From NCBI GenBank assembly GCA_037481715.1, contig JBBFLD010000004.1:1-64000 (forward strand): a stretch of 64,000 nt of DNA, written 5' to 3'. The notes beneath the pieces were generated by a model, which saw only the letters and a program-made list of their open reading frames with translations, did not search any database and had not been told where the DNA came from. Origin of the DNA: Rosettibacter sp037481715 (GTDB taxonomy: Bacteria > Bacteroidota > Ignavibacteria > Ignavibacteriales > Melioribacteraceae). Shown piece after piece: positions 16,090 to 25,866 of this stretch (the stretch's first letter is position 1; each line of letters begins with the position of its first letter). The position numbers and the translations under genes are program-made.

Positions 16090-17463
16090 TTATTGAGTAG
16101 TTAATCTTCGCTGCCAATTGTCATCCCTTACTTCTCCTCGCTTGGTAGAATGAAGAAGTTCATAATTTCCAAATCCAGTTACATCACCAAAAATAAAAGT
16201 AACGCCGCCTTCAATTTGATTATAGAACCAAATTTCGTATGGTTTCATATTTGATTCACTTGGATAGAAATCTCTTTGATCTGGTTCGCCATAAATTAAA
16301 TAAACTCTTCCTCTATCTGTTAAATAACCTTCTTTAGTATAAATTCCAAAATTTCTGTTCGCATATTCAACTCTTTTCATATAATCTTCTTTAAATTCAT
16401 TAATAGGAGTTGATGGGTCTGGGTCTCTTTTTTTCCAGAAGTTATATAAAAATTCTCTTTTGGCATTTAGTGAATCAAGACTTTTATATTGTTCAATTTC
16501 TCTTTGCGTAGCAATATATTTTATCTCCGAAAACATTTTATCACACTCTGCAATATCATAAACGGCAAATTCACTCCCTAAAACTCCCTTTGCTAAATTT
16601 CCTGCAGATGCTGTATCATTATATTTTGTGTTGTAATAATAAAATCTTTTTGTAGAAATGTAAGCTTGATTTGTTTTGTTATCTACCAAACTTAGAACAA
16701 GGTTATAAGAATCCGTTGGCATTTTTGATAAGTTTATTGTTCCAATTTCAACAAAAGCATTTTGGTTTTGTTTAACTGTTTTTGTTTGTTCATAAACTTT
16801 CTTTCCAACACTATTAAAAAGAACTTTATGTAGTCTGAAATCATTGTTGGGGTCATCAAGTTTAAGATTATAAAGTTCAGCATAATAAAACAGAACTGGC
16901 ATTCTATCCAAATAAATCATTGAAGGGTTTGGAATAACTTCGAGTGTATTTTTATAAAAAATTGATTTGGGGTCTGCTCCATCTTTTTTAATATTTGATG
17001 CAATTTGAATATCACTGATTGAATATTTATCATCCTTGAATGGATTAATAACTACTTTTTCTCTTATAACTTTGTTAAAATCAGGATTGCTACTGTCATA
17101 AGCCTTAACAAGTAATGAATAATTTCCTTTTGGGACAACAAATCCCAGAACACCAGTATAACTTCTTTCCTGTTCTTCAGCACTTTCATTTATTGGATGT
17201 GTAATTTTCCAATCTTTGAAGATAAAAAAAGTATCGGTATCTTCATTCTTCATTTCGATATGAACAATTGCTTCTTTCAATGTGCCGGAATCAGATTTTT
17301 TAATTTTCATGTTGCTGGTATTTAAATCATAATAAAATTCCATGTAAACAGAAGTTGTGTCGTATTTAAATCGTGCATAATCAAATTCAAAACCTAATTC
17401 TGCTTGAGCTTCAATTATAGATGATAAAGCAATCACGAAAACTAATGCTAAAATAGTTCTCAT
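16090..17463 (-). CDS. GWxTD-domain secreted protein
   Basis: Exported protein of unknown function found widely in Bacteroidota, Ignavibacteria and related groups. A cleavable signal peptide (MRTILALVFVIALSSIIEAQA) is followed by a beta-rich region to about 300 and then the GWxTD domain, whose motif here reads GYLTDRGRVYLIYGEPD near residue 385-401, with Tyr in place of Trp. The ATG at 17463 has GGAGATG as ribosome-binding site, so an ATG 39 bp upstream (17502) is not used. 457 aa. First gene of the run leading to the LpxL-like and GT9 genes. Confidence 0.87.
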   Translation of the reverse strand: MRTILALVFVIALSSIIEAQAELGFEFDYARFKYDTTSVYMEFYYDLNTSNMKIKKSDSGTLKEAIVHIEMKNEDTDTFFIFKDWKITHPINESAEEQERSYTGVLGFVVPKGNYSLLVKAYDSSNPDFNKVIREKVVINPFKDDKYSISDIQIASNIKKDGADPKSIFYKNTLEVIPNPSMIYLDRMPVLFYYAELYNLKLDDPNNDFRLHKVLFNSVGKKVYEQTKTVKQNQNAFVEIGTINLSKMPTDSYNLVLSLVDNKTNQAYISTKRFYYYNTKYNDTASAGNLAKGVLGSEFAVYDIAECDKMFSEIKYIATQREIEQYKSLDSLNAKREFLYNFWKKRDPDPSTPINEFKEDYMKRVEYANRNFGIYTKEGYLTDRGRVYLIYGEPDQRDFYPSESNMKPYEIWFYNQIEGGVTFIFGDVTGFGNYELLHSTKRGEVRDDNWQRRLTTQ

Positions 17464-17501
17464 TAATTCATCTCCTATGTTCAAACAAATTTTTGGTAAC
17501 A

Positions 17502-17530
17502 TATTTAATGATTTGAAAAAACATAATCAA
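17502..17530 (-). promoter_or_regulatory. Candidate promoter for the GWxTD gene
   Basis: On the minus strand TTGATT (17525-17530) and TAAATA (17502-17507) are separated by 17 bp. The same sequence also reads TTG, 20 nt, TAAATATG, one mismatch from the Bacteroidota pattern TTG-N19-21-TAnnTTTG. It lies about 40 bp before the ATG at 17463. Confidence 0.35.
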
Positions 17531-17722
17531 CAGCATAAAAAATATCGTAATTGGAAGAAAAATTTTAGGGATTGACTTTAAGATTTATCAGTTTTAGCAC
17601 ATAAATTTTCACAGAACTAAACTGCTTAATTTGCTTTTATCCGCGTCCTATTTCTTTCTATTTTAGATGATTCTATAAATTAATAATTCATTTCAATCAA
17701 TTTGATAAAAAATTTCTTTTTA
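17531..17722. other. Non-coding stretch between the PorV-like terminator and the GWxTD promoter
   Basis: Together with the flanking promoter and terminator this forms the 309-bp gap from 17464 to 17772. It is AT-rich, has no open frame of note on either strand, and I see no repeat or RNA gene in it. Confidence 0.6.
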
Positions 17723-17729
17723 AAAAAAA

Positions 17730-17753
17730 GAAGCCCTCTTAACAGAGGGCTTC
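17730..17753 (-). terminator. Rho-independent terminator after the PorV-like gene
   Basis: Perfect 9-bp stem (GAAGCCCTC at 17730-17738, GAGGGCTTC at 17745-17753) with a 6-nt loop, followed on the minus strand by T8. It ends the TonB receptor, secreted protein and PorV-like run. Confidence 0.93.
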
Positions 17754-17772
17754 GTAAATCTTGATTATACTA

Positions 17773-18795
17773 TTAAAAACCTAACGAAATTGTAAATACA
17801 TGATTTGCATCAAAATACTTAGCTTGGCGATATGCATAATCTAATTTTACACCTACACTGCCTAAGTTATAGTTAATACCAAAACCAGCAGTCAAGCCAA
17901 ATACATTGCTGTCGCTGTCAAGTTCTGGCATAAACATATAACCGCCGCGGATGAAGAATGTATTGTTGTATCCATATTCAGCACCAAATCTATATTCATC
18001 ACCATAGAAATTGCTGTTCTGGAACACACCATTGATCATTAATGCATTTGATTCACTGAATTGGAAATTATATCCCAAGCCAAGTTCAAGAGTTGAAGGC
18101 AATTCAAATGATGCAGCATCAATTTTGTAATATTGAGTTGGTCTTGCTAAGTCAGTTGAAATTGCTTTTACATTAAGACCGCTTCCGTCAAATTTCATTT
18201 GTGGTCCAATGTTTTTCAATACAACTGCAAAGCTTAAACCATCAACATTAGCAAGATTTTTATAAGCAATACCCATATTAAATGCAATACCGGTAGAAGA
18301 TACAAGCTCAATTCTTTCAGAAATAATATTTGCAGTAACACCAACAGAAATTCGATCACTCAACATTCTGGAATAAGTCATTCCAACTGTAATAAATGAT
18401 GGCCTGAAAGTTTGACCTGTACCATCAGGATTAACAACAGTAGTAACAGGAATATCACCTATTCCAATGGATTTAATTGTAAAACCTAAAGCACCAAATC
18501 CTTCGATGTTAGTAGAAACTGCACCATAATCAACGCTGATATCTGCAATGTAATTCATATGAGAAAACATAACATTTGTATTGAATTCACCACGAACAAG
18601 GTTAGCCGGATTCCAATACAAAGCTTCGACGCCGGTAGCACCAACAAGTGTAGCACCAGCCATCGATATACCGCGAGCACCAACTGGTACCAACAATTCA
18701 GTAGCACCTGCAGTACCATTACGGCTGCCACCGCCTGCAAATAAACTGCTTACGGTAAGTAATAGTGCAATTGCAATTAAATTTATTTTTTTCAT
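17773..18795 (-). CDS. PorV/PorQ-family outer-membrane barrel
   Basis: Signal peptide MKKINLIAIALLLTVSSLFAG, then the family start GTAGATELLVPVGARGISMAGATLVGATGVEALYWNPANL (about residues 28-67), a FadL-like/UPF0164 barrel used by PorV and PorQ of the type IX secretion system. The rest is alternating strands ending VFTISLGF, with a terminal Phe as in outer-membrane barrels. 340 aa. It follows a large protein with a T9SS-like sorting domain; PorV shuttles such cargo to the surface. Whether this copy is the main PorV or a dedicated paralogue cannot be told here. Confidence 0.82.
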   Translation of the reverse strand: MKKINLIAIALLLTVSSLFAGGGSRNGTAGATELLVPVGARGISMAGATLVGATGVEALYWNPANLVRGEFNTNVMFSHMNYIADISVDYGAVSTNIEGFGALGFTIKSIGIGDIPVTTVVNPDGTGQTFRPSFITVGMTYSRMLSDRISVGVTANIISERIELVSSTGIAFNMGIAYKNLANVDGLSFAVVLKNIGPQMKFDGSGLNVKAISTDLARPTQYYKIDAASFELPSTLELGLGYNFQFSESNALMINGVFQNSNFYGDEYRFGAEYGYNNTFFIRGGYMFMPELDSDSNVFGLTAGFGINYNLGSVGVKLDYAYRQAKYFDANHVFTISLGF

Positions 18796-18816
18796 TTTTC
18801 AGTCTCCTTCAATTTT

Positions 18817-21800
18817 TTAGAATCTATCAAGAACTTGTTGTTCTTGAATGATAGCTACTTTAAGAATCTTAGTTTTTCCCAAATCTGGCATATCAACATG
18901 AACTATATAGATACCGCTTGCAACAGGCAAGCTGCTTTCGTTGTTGAGATCCCATCTCTGGAATTGTTCAGGAGAATCTTTTCTTATTGTTCTTACAAGC
19001 TGACCTGCTAAGTTAAATATTCTGATAATTGCTTTTTGCGGTAAATGTGTGAATGTAACAAATCGTTGATATTTATTTATTTCTTGAGGATTAACACCAT
19101 AATATGGATTTGGGAAAACATTGATTTGTTCTACATCTTCTTTAGCAAGATCAGTACTTACAGTAACTGAAGGAGCTGTGAATTCAAATACATCAGATCC
19201 TGGCTGATTTGGTTTAGTAGTAATTATCTTAAAGACTGTACCTTCTTCTGGCATTGGGCTGTTAACATTATTAGGCCAGTTTGCAGCTGAAACACTTCCA
19301 CCATTCCAATTAACAAGTACCATGCGGCGGATTGCATCTCCACTCATAATTGTTGGATCCAGATACTGATGATTTGCATCGCCATCTGTTTGTATTTTAT
19401 TTACTATTGCATTATAACCAATTTCACCAGGTGTCATGTCTTTTGGAATTACCCAATAAATCCAGTCAGTTTCAGGGTCATTATCTCCTCCAGAAATTGG
19501 ATGATCAACACCTGACAAATCAAATACCCCATCTTCATTTTCATCAAGGATATATGGGAAGTAACGAACATCATCGCTTGCATCTGGTTTTGTTCCAACA
19601 TTCCAAAGCTGGAATGGAACATCAATTAATTTTCCATGTCCACCGTAATCACTTCCTGGATACAAGAAAGCTTTACCTGGTTTAAATCTAATTTCAAAAT
19701 CATTTGGAATTATTCTTGGCCAACGGGCTCCACCTTGAGTAACTCTCGATACAAAGAAATCATAACTGAATGATTCATCGTCGATATTACCTGTATGAAT
19801 TCCCCACAAACCTCCACTGACCTGTTGTCTTGCAGTTGGTCTGTCACCAGTCGATGGATGCGGGAATCCACTATTATTGAATGCAAAAGCACCATATTCA
19901 GGTGGATTAAGCGGACCATTCGCATTAGCAGTTACTAGGAAATCTTTAAAGTCATTTGGAGCACCAGAAACTTTAATTAACATACCATCAACCATTGGAG
20001 AAAGATCATCGGCATTTTGATTGGTTTGACCTGTTAATAATGTTTTGGATGCAGTCAAGTCTTTAAGTATCCAGCCATCAGCTGCAAAGCTTACTTCATA
20101 TTTATGACCAGTTACTTTAGTTGGGTCAACAACATAAGCAATAACTTTACCATCGCTGACGCCTGATTTATGTGTTGCAACTATTTCTTTACCTAATGAT
20201 GCTTCATATCTTACACCAGGTTTTGGTGTTTGAGGCATAACCTCTATGACTTCAAGAGGATTTTCAAGTACTTTAGGAACTGCATTTGGGTCTGGATTAA
20301 ATGCATATGAAGTAACAGCAAAATAATATTTGCTGCCATTATTCAAAGGTAATCCACCCTTAAATGCATCTGTCTTAATACTAATATAACGTTTAATTCC
20401 TGAATCTGTACCAAATTTAACAACCTTGCTCTGAACAACTCCTGCTGTTGCATCAAATTCCAAATCATTTATCTTAAGAACTCCATTAACTTTATCAAAA
20501 GTTGCTATTAGTTTTGCTTCGCTTGCTTGGGCAGTTCTCGAAGGTAATTGATATACACAATAACCTTCAAACTCAAAACCACCTTGTGAATAAGATTCTG
20601 TAGCATTAACTTTTGCAGGGTCACTTCCCCATGAGAGAATAATTTCTTTGTCCATTTCAGCAACTGACACAACTGGAGCTGGAGGTGCTTTTGGAACATT
20701 AAAGAAATTATCGTAAGCTAATTGCGCTTGTAGGTCATAGAATTTTAATAACTGAATAGCTCCAAGTCTATCTACACCTGGAATTGCACCAGCAGCTATT
20801 TCAGCAACTACAACTTCCTGGGTGTCACCATAAGCCATTTCAAATGGACCTGATGCCATACCTATTCTTCTATCACCTGGTGGATGCAGCATACCATCAA
20901 GCCAGCCTGTTCCTGTTATTGGGTCCCCAGCCAAACAGAATTTTGTTGGTTGACCTGTTGTAGGGTCTACGAATGGGTCACCACTTGTAGAAATTCTTCC
21001 TCTAAATAAATTATACCATTGCAAAGTTCCGGTTTCATAAAGACCAAGATCTGGGTCACTGTAAACTGGATCTCCATTTATAAAGAAATAGAAAGCAGTC
21101 ATTGGAAGGTTTTTCTTCCCTTCAACATATTTCCCTTTATAAATTGCTTTATCATGAGCATCTCCAGGTACAATAGGTCCTTGGAAGAAGTCAAAACCAA
21201 CTGCTGGAGGAGGAAGCGGATTATACACAGCATCTGTAGCATTTGCATTGTAGCAATAGCCCAAACTTAATGTAGTATCGCAGCCTGCAAAATCATCACC
21301 TGCATCACCGTCATCAATGTCACTCCACATTGAAACATACATTTCAGTAAATGGTTTTTGGTCTGGATTTTTATTAATAATTATAAATTTTCTGAATATC
21401 ATATTACCTAAAGCACCAGTAGATTTATAAGCCCAAACTGTAACTTGTTCTTCAATGCCCATTGGCAAAGAACCATACATATAATCTGTTTGAGCAGGGT
21501 CTAAATCATTACATACAAACCATACAGTTTGGTCTGCCCCAGGAACACCTGGGATATCAATAGCAGGTTCATATTTACCGTTGCCATTAACATCTTCAAA
21601 TGGGGCACCTTGATCAGCAGGCCATTCATTCCAGTCTTTTTCATATTGTGCTCGAATAGCTTCGATAGTGGGTCCATCGCCATCAGCTAATTCAGCACTT
21701 AAATCACCATCTTTATAATCTCTTCTAACTCTATAAATCCTAACATCGGGGTCTTTTGGATCTGCAGGTTGACCATTTGGTAAAATTCTGCCTGGGACAG

Positions 21801-22122
21801 TTCCTTGTCGATAGGTAGAACCGCCAACTCTAAATTGACCATCAACTCTTCCACCCCAAAGAAATCCTGATTGGAAAACTGCTGTTTTATTACTTCCTTT
21901 TGGAAATACAAAACCCGAGTTACCATTTTGATTTATGTCAGTTTCACCATCATTTTTAATCCATGTAGAAATATTATTAATATTAATTTTGGTATAAACT
22001 GGCTCACCAAGACTCTTATTAAGTCTGGCGGATTTATTTCCACCACCTTTAGCAAGAGCCATAGTAGTAAACGCTATTAGGATTAGCGCTAAACTTAAGT
22101 ATCTGAATAACTTTATTTTCAT
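18817..22122 (-). CDS. Large secreted protein with T9SS-like C-terminal sorting domain
   Basis: Signal peptide of about 24 residues (FRYLSLALILIAFTTMALA), a 1000-residue exported body with Asp/Gly/Asn-rich, calcium-binding-like stretches (DVNGNGKYEPAIDIPG near 165, DENEDGVFDLSG near 860), a fibronectin-III-like part near 490-640, and a C-terminal about 90-aa domain beginning VFPNPYYGVNPQE and containing AIIRIFNLAGQLVRTI and SGIYIVHVD, the pattern of Por secretion sorting domains. About 10 residues follow the usual end (IIQEQQVLDRF). 1101 aa. The function of the body is unknown. It lies between a TonB receptor and a PorV-like barrel. Confidence 0.8.
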   Translation of the reverse strand: MKIKLFRYLSLALILIAFTTMALAKGGGNKSARLNKSLGEPVYTKININNISTWIKNDGETDINQNGNSGFVFPKGSNKTAVFQSGFLWGGRVDGQFRVGGSTYRQGTVPGRILPNGQPADPKDPDVRIYRVRRDYKDGDLSAELADGDGPTIEAIRAQYEKDWNEWPADQGAPFEDVNGNGKYEPAIDIPGVPGADQTVWFVCNDLDPAQTDYMYGSLPMGIEEQVTVWAYKSTGALGNMIFRKFIIINKNPDQKPFTEMYVSMWSDIDDGDAGDDFAGCDTTLSLGYCYNANATDAVYNPLPPPAVGFDFFQGPIVPGDAHDKAIYKGKYVEGKKNLPMTAFYFFINGDPVYSDPDLGLYETGTLQWYNLFRGRISTSGDPFVDPTTGQPTKFCLAGDPITGTGWLDGMLHPPGDRRIGMASGPFEMAYGDTQEVVVAEIAAGAIPGVDRLGAIQLLKFYDLQAQLAYDNFFNVPKAPPAPVVSVAEMDKEIILSWGSDPAKVNATESYSQGGFEFEGYCVYQLPSRTAQASEAKLIATFDKVNGVLKINDLEFDATAGVVQSKVVKFGTDSGIKRYISIKTDAFKGGLPLNNGSKYYFAVTSYAFNPDPNAVPKVLENPLEVIEVMPQTPKPGVRYEASLGKEIVATHKSGVSDGKVIAYVVDPTKVTGHKYEVSFAADGWILKDLTASKTLLTGQTNQNADDLSPMVDGMLIKVSGAPNDFKDFLVTANANGPLNPPEYGAFAFNNSGFPHPSTGDRPTARQQVSGGLWGIHTGNIDDESFSYDFFVSRVTQGGARWPRIIPNDFEIRFKPGKAFLYPGSDYGGHGKLIDVPFQLWNVGTKPDASDDVRYFPYILDENEDGVFDLSGVDHPISGGDNDPETDWIYWVIPKDMTPGEIGYNAIVNKIQTDGDANHQYLDPTIMSGDAIRRMVLVNWNGGSVSAANWPNNVNSPMPEEGTVFKIITTKPNQPGSDVFEFTAPSVTVSTDLAKEDVEQINVFPNPYYGVNPQEINKYQRFVTFTHLPQKAIIRIFNLAGQLVRTIRKDSPEQFQRWDLNNESSLPVASGIYIVHVDMPDLGKTKILKVAIIQEQQVLDRF

Positions 22123-22154
22123 TTTTTACTCCTGTTATTTTTTCAAAACTATAA

Positions 22155-25154
22155 TTAGTATTCCAATCTAACACCAAGTCTTATCTGACGAGGTGGTCCA
22201 TACAACAAATTAGTAGCAGCATTAGGAACACCACCATAACCTTGTTGATAATCAATATTAATTGCTCTATAAAGATTGATATACTGATCGCCGTATGTTG
22301 AAATTAACTGCTGTGATAATTCTGGATTGTAAATTACACCATCATCGTCAGGTGACCCGGTTCTAAGGAATACATTTCGTACGTTCTTTCTGTCGAATAA
22401 GTTGATTACATATACATAAACATTCATTGATAATCTATCGAAGAGTCTGAATGTTTTATCGATACGTAAATCAACTTGGAATTCTGCAGGAGTAGTAGAT
22501 GAATTTAATGCTTCAAGCGGCTGTCTGAAACGTGCATCAGTTTCTGCATTAAGAGCGCCAAAACCTCTTGTGTATGGATGACCGCTGTTAAACATAGCAA
22601 GCATTGATATACCAAAGTCATGTAAAATAGCAGGACCATCATTTGGGCCAAATCGATAATCAATATTTACATTTCCTCTTAATGCCTGATTGAACTGAAG
22701 TGGACTAATGTATTTTGGAACAAATATAGTAACCCCATCAAGAGGAGCACCAACAACACCACTATTTGAATATGGATTTGAACCAGTTCCTCTTGCATCT
22801 TGGAATGACAATGAAGCATTAACAGCTAATCTTTGATATCTTCTCATATTAAGTGTAATTTCAACACCTTTTGTAGTCGCATAATCACCATTAGCTAATA
22901 TGTTATAATTCTGGAATGCCGATGTTCTAACAACTGGTTGATTTACAAATTGTACCTGGTCTTTTATGTCTTTATAATAACCAGTAATGTCTAATGACAT
23001 AAAATCAGTCAACTGTTGAGTAAATCCTAATTCATATTGAGTTGTTCTTGTTGGTCTAATATCTGAACCAGCTGGTCTTGAAATAAAGTAACCGCCTTTA
23101 ATTTCCCATGCTAATTCATAATAACCAAGATAAGCAGTATTTAATGCAGGCTGTTGAACAAATTTACCGAACTGTGCATGGAATACAGTTTTATCAGTAA
23201 CTGGGAATGAAAATCCCAATCGAGGACTAATAGCACTAAATGTTGGTACTTTTTTCCATCCATCTTCATATAATTCACCAGTTTGAGGATTAATTGAAAG
23301 GTCAGGTTTTGTTGGGTCAACAAATGTAAGATTGTCAATATCAATGTAATCAAATCTTAAGCCTGCATTGATTACAAGGTCTTCATATTCAATTTTATCT
23401 TGAATATAAGCAGCAGCAAAAACAGGTTTATGAGGAGCATCAAAGAAACCTTCATCAGTTTCATTACCAAAAACATCATAACCATAATTATTAACACCTC
23501 TTGTTAAAATCAATTGGCGTTTAGCTGCATTTATTTCAGCTTCAGTTGCATTTGGATGAGCATCAAGCCAGTTGTGCAAAGAAGCAGCCAAGCTTACTTG
23601 AGAACGCAAACCCCAGTTTCTCAAAATATATTGTTGATATTCACCGCCAAGTTTGAATGAATGATGTTTACCAAGCAGGAATGAAAGAGAACCATTTAAT
23701 GTTAACCCTTTTCTATCATTTTTACCATATCCTGTTGGAATTGAGCCATCACGATTAAATGTAAATCCCATAATACTTGCTTGAGTTGGGCTCACATATC
23801 TTCCATATACTCCATTAGCAATATCAGTTGCAGTTCTTGGAATTGTCCAACCAACTTCTGCATTTGCTACGCTATCTCCATAAGCCCAGTAGTTAGAACC
23901 AAGTCCTGGTGTATATGTTTCGCTATTTGCAAAATAGTAACCTGCAGACAATTCATAAAACATTGAACTGCTGAGAACATGAGTTACCTTAAGGTTAAAT
24001 GCACCATTAGTTTGTTCGTTTCTTCCTCTGCGTGTTTGTAATATATTAAAAATTGGAGCTCCAGATACAACATCAGAATTATATGTTGTATAGGTTCCGG
24101 ATAATCTTACAAGGATAGGTTTTAAATCAAAATTCAGTGTTCCTGTATAGGTGAAATATTGTTCCTGAACACCTTTTTGTGGACCAGCAGGATAAACAAA
24201 ATTAATTGTGTCATGTGTAATGTTATCCGTAAGAATACCCAAATTTACACCTGGATTAGGCTGTGGATCTGGGTCTCTGTTATAAACATAATTTACATTT
24301 GCAAAGAATTTTACTCTGTTATCGAACAAAGGACCACTTAATACAGCACTTTGTTCATTATAACCCCACCAGTATGCACCGAGACGTTTCTTTCCATCAA
24401 AAGCATCATCTTTGCTCTTGAATGTTATGTTATCTGTGATATACTCATAACTTGCTTTTAGCTGAGTTCCACCAGATTTAAATGATTGACGAATAATACC
24501 AGCATTAGCTCCACCAAATTCAGCTGTGTAACCACCTGCTTGAACTTGAATTTCTTCAAGAGCATCTTGTGAAATTGTTACACCTCTGTTACCCGTTATT
24601 GGATTTTTAATTGAGACACCTTCGAGGTAGTAACCTACTTCGTCAAAACGACCGCCACGAATAAAGATATTTCCATTTTGTAAAACAACACCTGCAGTCA
24701 AACTTACGATGTTATTTACACCACGAACAGGTAATGCCTGTATATCTTCGCTTGTAGTAATTCGAACTGCATTAGTATTGTCTTTTTGAATGAGAGGCTT
24801 TTGTGCAACTATTTCAACTGTTCCTACTTGAATTTCTTCGCTTGGGAGCTGGAAATCAAGAGAGGTTGTTAAGTCGGCATTTACTCTCACATTTGAAATT
24901 GTTATTGATTGATATCCCAGGTAAGAAGCACGAACAGTATAAACACCTGGGTCAAGGTTTTGAAGGACATATTCGCCATTTGCATCCGATGCTGCACCAG
25001 TTGTGGTGCCAAGTACAATTATGTTAGCACCAATCAAGGGTTCACCGGTTTGCAAATCGACTACCTTCCCTTTGATTCTACCCTTTGTTCCTGCAGAAAT
25101 TAGCGCAGGAAAAAGAGCAAGCAATAGCAAAAAGTAAAAAATTCTTCGATGCAT
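22155..25154 (-). CDS. TonB-dependent receptor with carboxypeptidase-regulatory-like domain
   Basis: Outer-membrane active transporter. Signal peptide (about 1-22), a CarboxypepD_reg-like beta-sandwich (KGRIKGKVVDLQTGEPLIGANIIV...YTVRASYLGYQSI) near 25-105, a plug domain near 115-225 (ALPVRGVNNIVSLTAGVV, FIRGGRFDEVGYYLEGV) and a 22-strand barrel ending RQIRLGVRLEY. 999 aa. A TAAGGAG ribosome-binding site precedes the ATG. The domain order is that of SusC-like and CirA-like receptors. No SusD partner follows; instead a large T9SS-type protein does. The transported substrate cannot be inferred. Confidence 0.9.
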   Translation of the reverse strand: MHRRIFYFLLLLALFPALISAGTKGRIKGKVVDLQTGEPLIGANIIVLGTTTGAASDANGEYVLQNLDPGVYTVRASYLGYQSITISNVRVNADLTTSLDFQLPSEEIQVGTVEIVAQKPLIQKDNTNAVRITTSEDIQALPVRGVNNIVSLTAGVVLQNGNIFIRGGRFDEVGYYLEGVSIKNPITGNRGVTISQDALEEIQVQAGGYTAEFGGANAGIIRQSFKSGGTQLKASYEYITDNITFKSKDDAFDGKKRLGAYWWGYNEQSAVLSGPLFDNRVKFFANVNYVYNRDPDPQPNPGVNLGILTDNITHDTINFVYPAGPQKGVQEQYFTYTGTLNFDLKPILVRLSGTYTTYNSDVVSGAPIFNILQTRRGRNEQTNGAFNLKVTHVLSSSMFYELSAGYYFANSETYTPGLGSNYWAYGDSVANAEVGWTIPRTATDIANGVYGRYVSPTQASIMGFTFNRDGSIPTGYGKNDRKGLTLNGSLSFLLGKHHSFKLGGEYQQYILRNWGLRSQVSLAASLHNWLDAHPNATEAEINAAKRQLILTRGVNNYGYDVFGNETDEGFFDAPHKPVFAAAYIQDKIEYEDLVINAGLRFDYIDIDNLTFVDPTKPDLSINPQTGELYEDGWKKVPTFSAISPRLGFSFPVTDKTVFHAQFGKFVQQPALNTAYLGYYELAWEIKGGYFISRPAGSDIRPTRTTQYELGFTQQLTDFMSLDITGYYKDIKDQVQFVNQPVVRTSAFQNYNILANGDYATTKGVEITLNMRRYQRLAVNASLSFQDARGTGSNPYSNSGVVGAPLDGVTIFVPKYISPLQFNQALRGNVNIDYRFGPNDGPAILHDFGISMLAMFNSGHPYTRGFGALNAETDARFRQPLEALNSSTTPAEFQVDLRIDKTFRLFDRLSMNVYVYVINLFDRKNVRNVFLRTGSPDDDGVIYNPELSQQLISTYGDQYINLYRAINIDYQQGYGGVPNAATNLLYGPPRQIRLGVRLEY

Positions 25155-25160
25155 ACTTTA

Positions 25161-25167
25161 CTCCTTA
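25161..25167 (-). promoter_or_regulatory. Shine-Dalgarno of the TonB receptor gene
   Basis: TAAGGAG on the minus strand, 6 nt before the ATG at 25154. Confidence 0.65.
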
Positions 25168-25519
25168 GCTTGTTATTTTAAATAAGAAAGGGTTATTGAA
25201 TGGATAAAATTTGTAAATAAAAAACAATAATTACCTCCTATCTTTGTGAGATATTGTAATTAGTTATTTTAGAATTATTGTGTTTAGCTAATTCTAAACT
25301 TTCGAAGGATAATCGATTAAATTCACTCCCCAAAAAAATATTGCCCATTTTATTTGCCGCTCAATCTGCCAATTTAGTTTATGATTATTTTTATCAACAA
25401 AAGTATAATTCAAAATCTTTTGTTTTTCAACAAAAAAATAATACCACTTATTGGTTTTGTCAAGTATAAAAAAAATAAAAAAATTACTTTTTTCTTTCAT
25501 TTAACTTGTTTTTAACCTA
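25168..25519. other. Long leader region of the TonB receptor operon
   Basis: About 350 bp without a credible gene. It is strongly AT-rich with several A and T runs. On the minus strand a TTGACA (25458-25463) followed after 16 bp by TTATTT (25436-25441) is the best promoter-like pair; used, it would leave a 5' leader near 280 nt. A 68-codon frame at 25294-25500 has odd composition and no ribosome-binding site. I see no riboswitch that I can name. Confidence 0.4.
25436..25463 (-). promoter_or_regulatory. Candidate sigma70-like promoter for the TonB receptor operon
   Basis: Perfect -35 TTGACA at 25458-25463 and a weak -10 TTATTT at 25436-25441, with a 16-bp spacer, reading towards the receptor. 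It lies just past the thioredoxin stop. Weak call because the -10 is poor in an AT-rich context. Confidence 0.25.
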
Positions 25520-25840
25520 TTATAAAATTTTCTGTATCTTATCCGTAAATACACTTTTAGGAACAGCACCTATAATTTGGTCAACTACCTTTCCATCTTT
25601 AATAAATAATACAGTTGGAATACTTCTCACACCATATCTAATTGCAATATTTTGATTTTCATCAACATCAAGTTTTCCTACTTTAATTTTCCCTTCATAT
25701 TCATCAGCTAATTCTTCAATTATTGGGGCAATCATTCTGCAAGGACCACACCATGCTGCCCAGAAATCAACAATTACTGGTATATTTGATTGAAGTGCTT
25801 CCTGATCAAAATTACTGTCTGTAAATGTAAATGGTTTCAT
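25520..25840 (-). CDS. trxA: Thioredoxin
   Basis: Cytoplasmic dithiol reductase. The active site WCGPC is at residues 31-35 within VDFWAAWCGPCRMIAP; the conserved cis-proline segment GVRSIPTVLFIKDGKVVDQIIGA is near 70-92. 106 aa, no signal peptide, so it is the cytosolic type. It is the last gene of a three-gene run with acyl-CoA dehydrogenase and a FabL-like reductase, 26 bp after the former. Confidence 0.96.
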   Translation of the reverse strand: MKPFTFTDSNFDQEALQSNIPVIVDFWAAWCGPCRMIAPIIEELADEYEGKIKVGKLDVDENQNIAIRYGVRSIPTVLFIKDGKVVDQIIGAVPKSVFTDKIQKIL

Positions 25841-25866
25841 GATATAATTTTACTCCTTTCTATTTT

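Noticed and set aside
25294..25500. A 68-codon minus-strand frame in the TonB leader
   Set aside because: Composition is dominated by Phe, Lys, Asn and Trp from AT-rich DNA, there is no ribosome-binding site, and no domain is recognisable.
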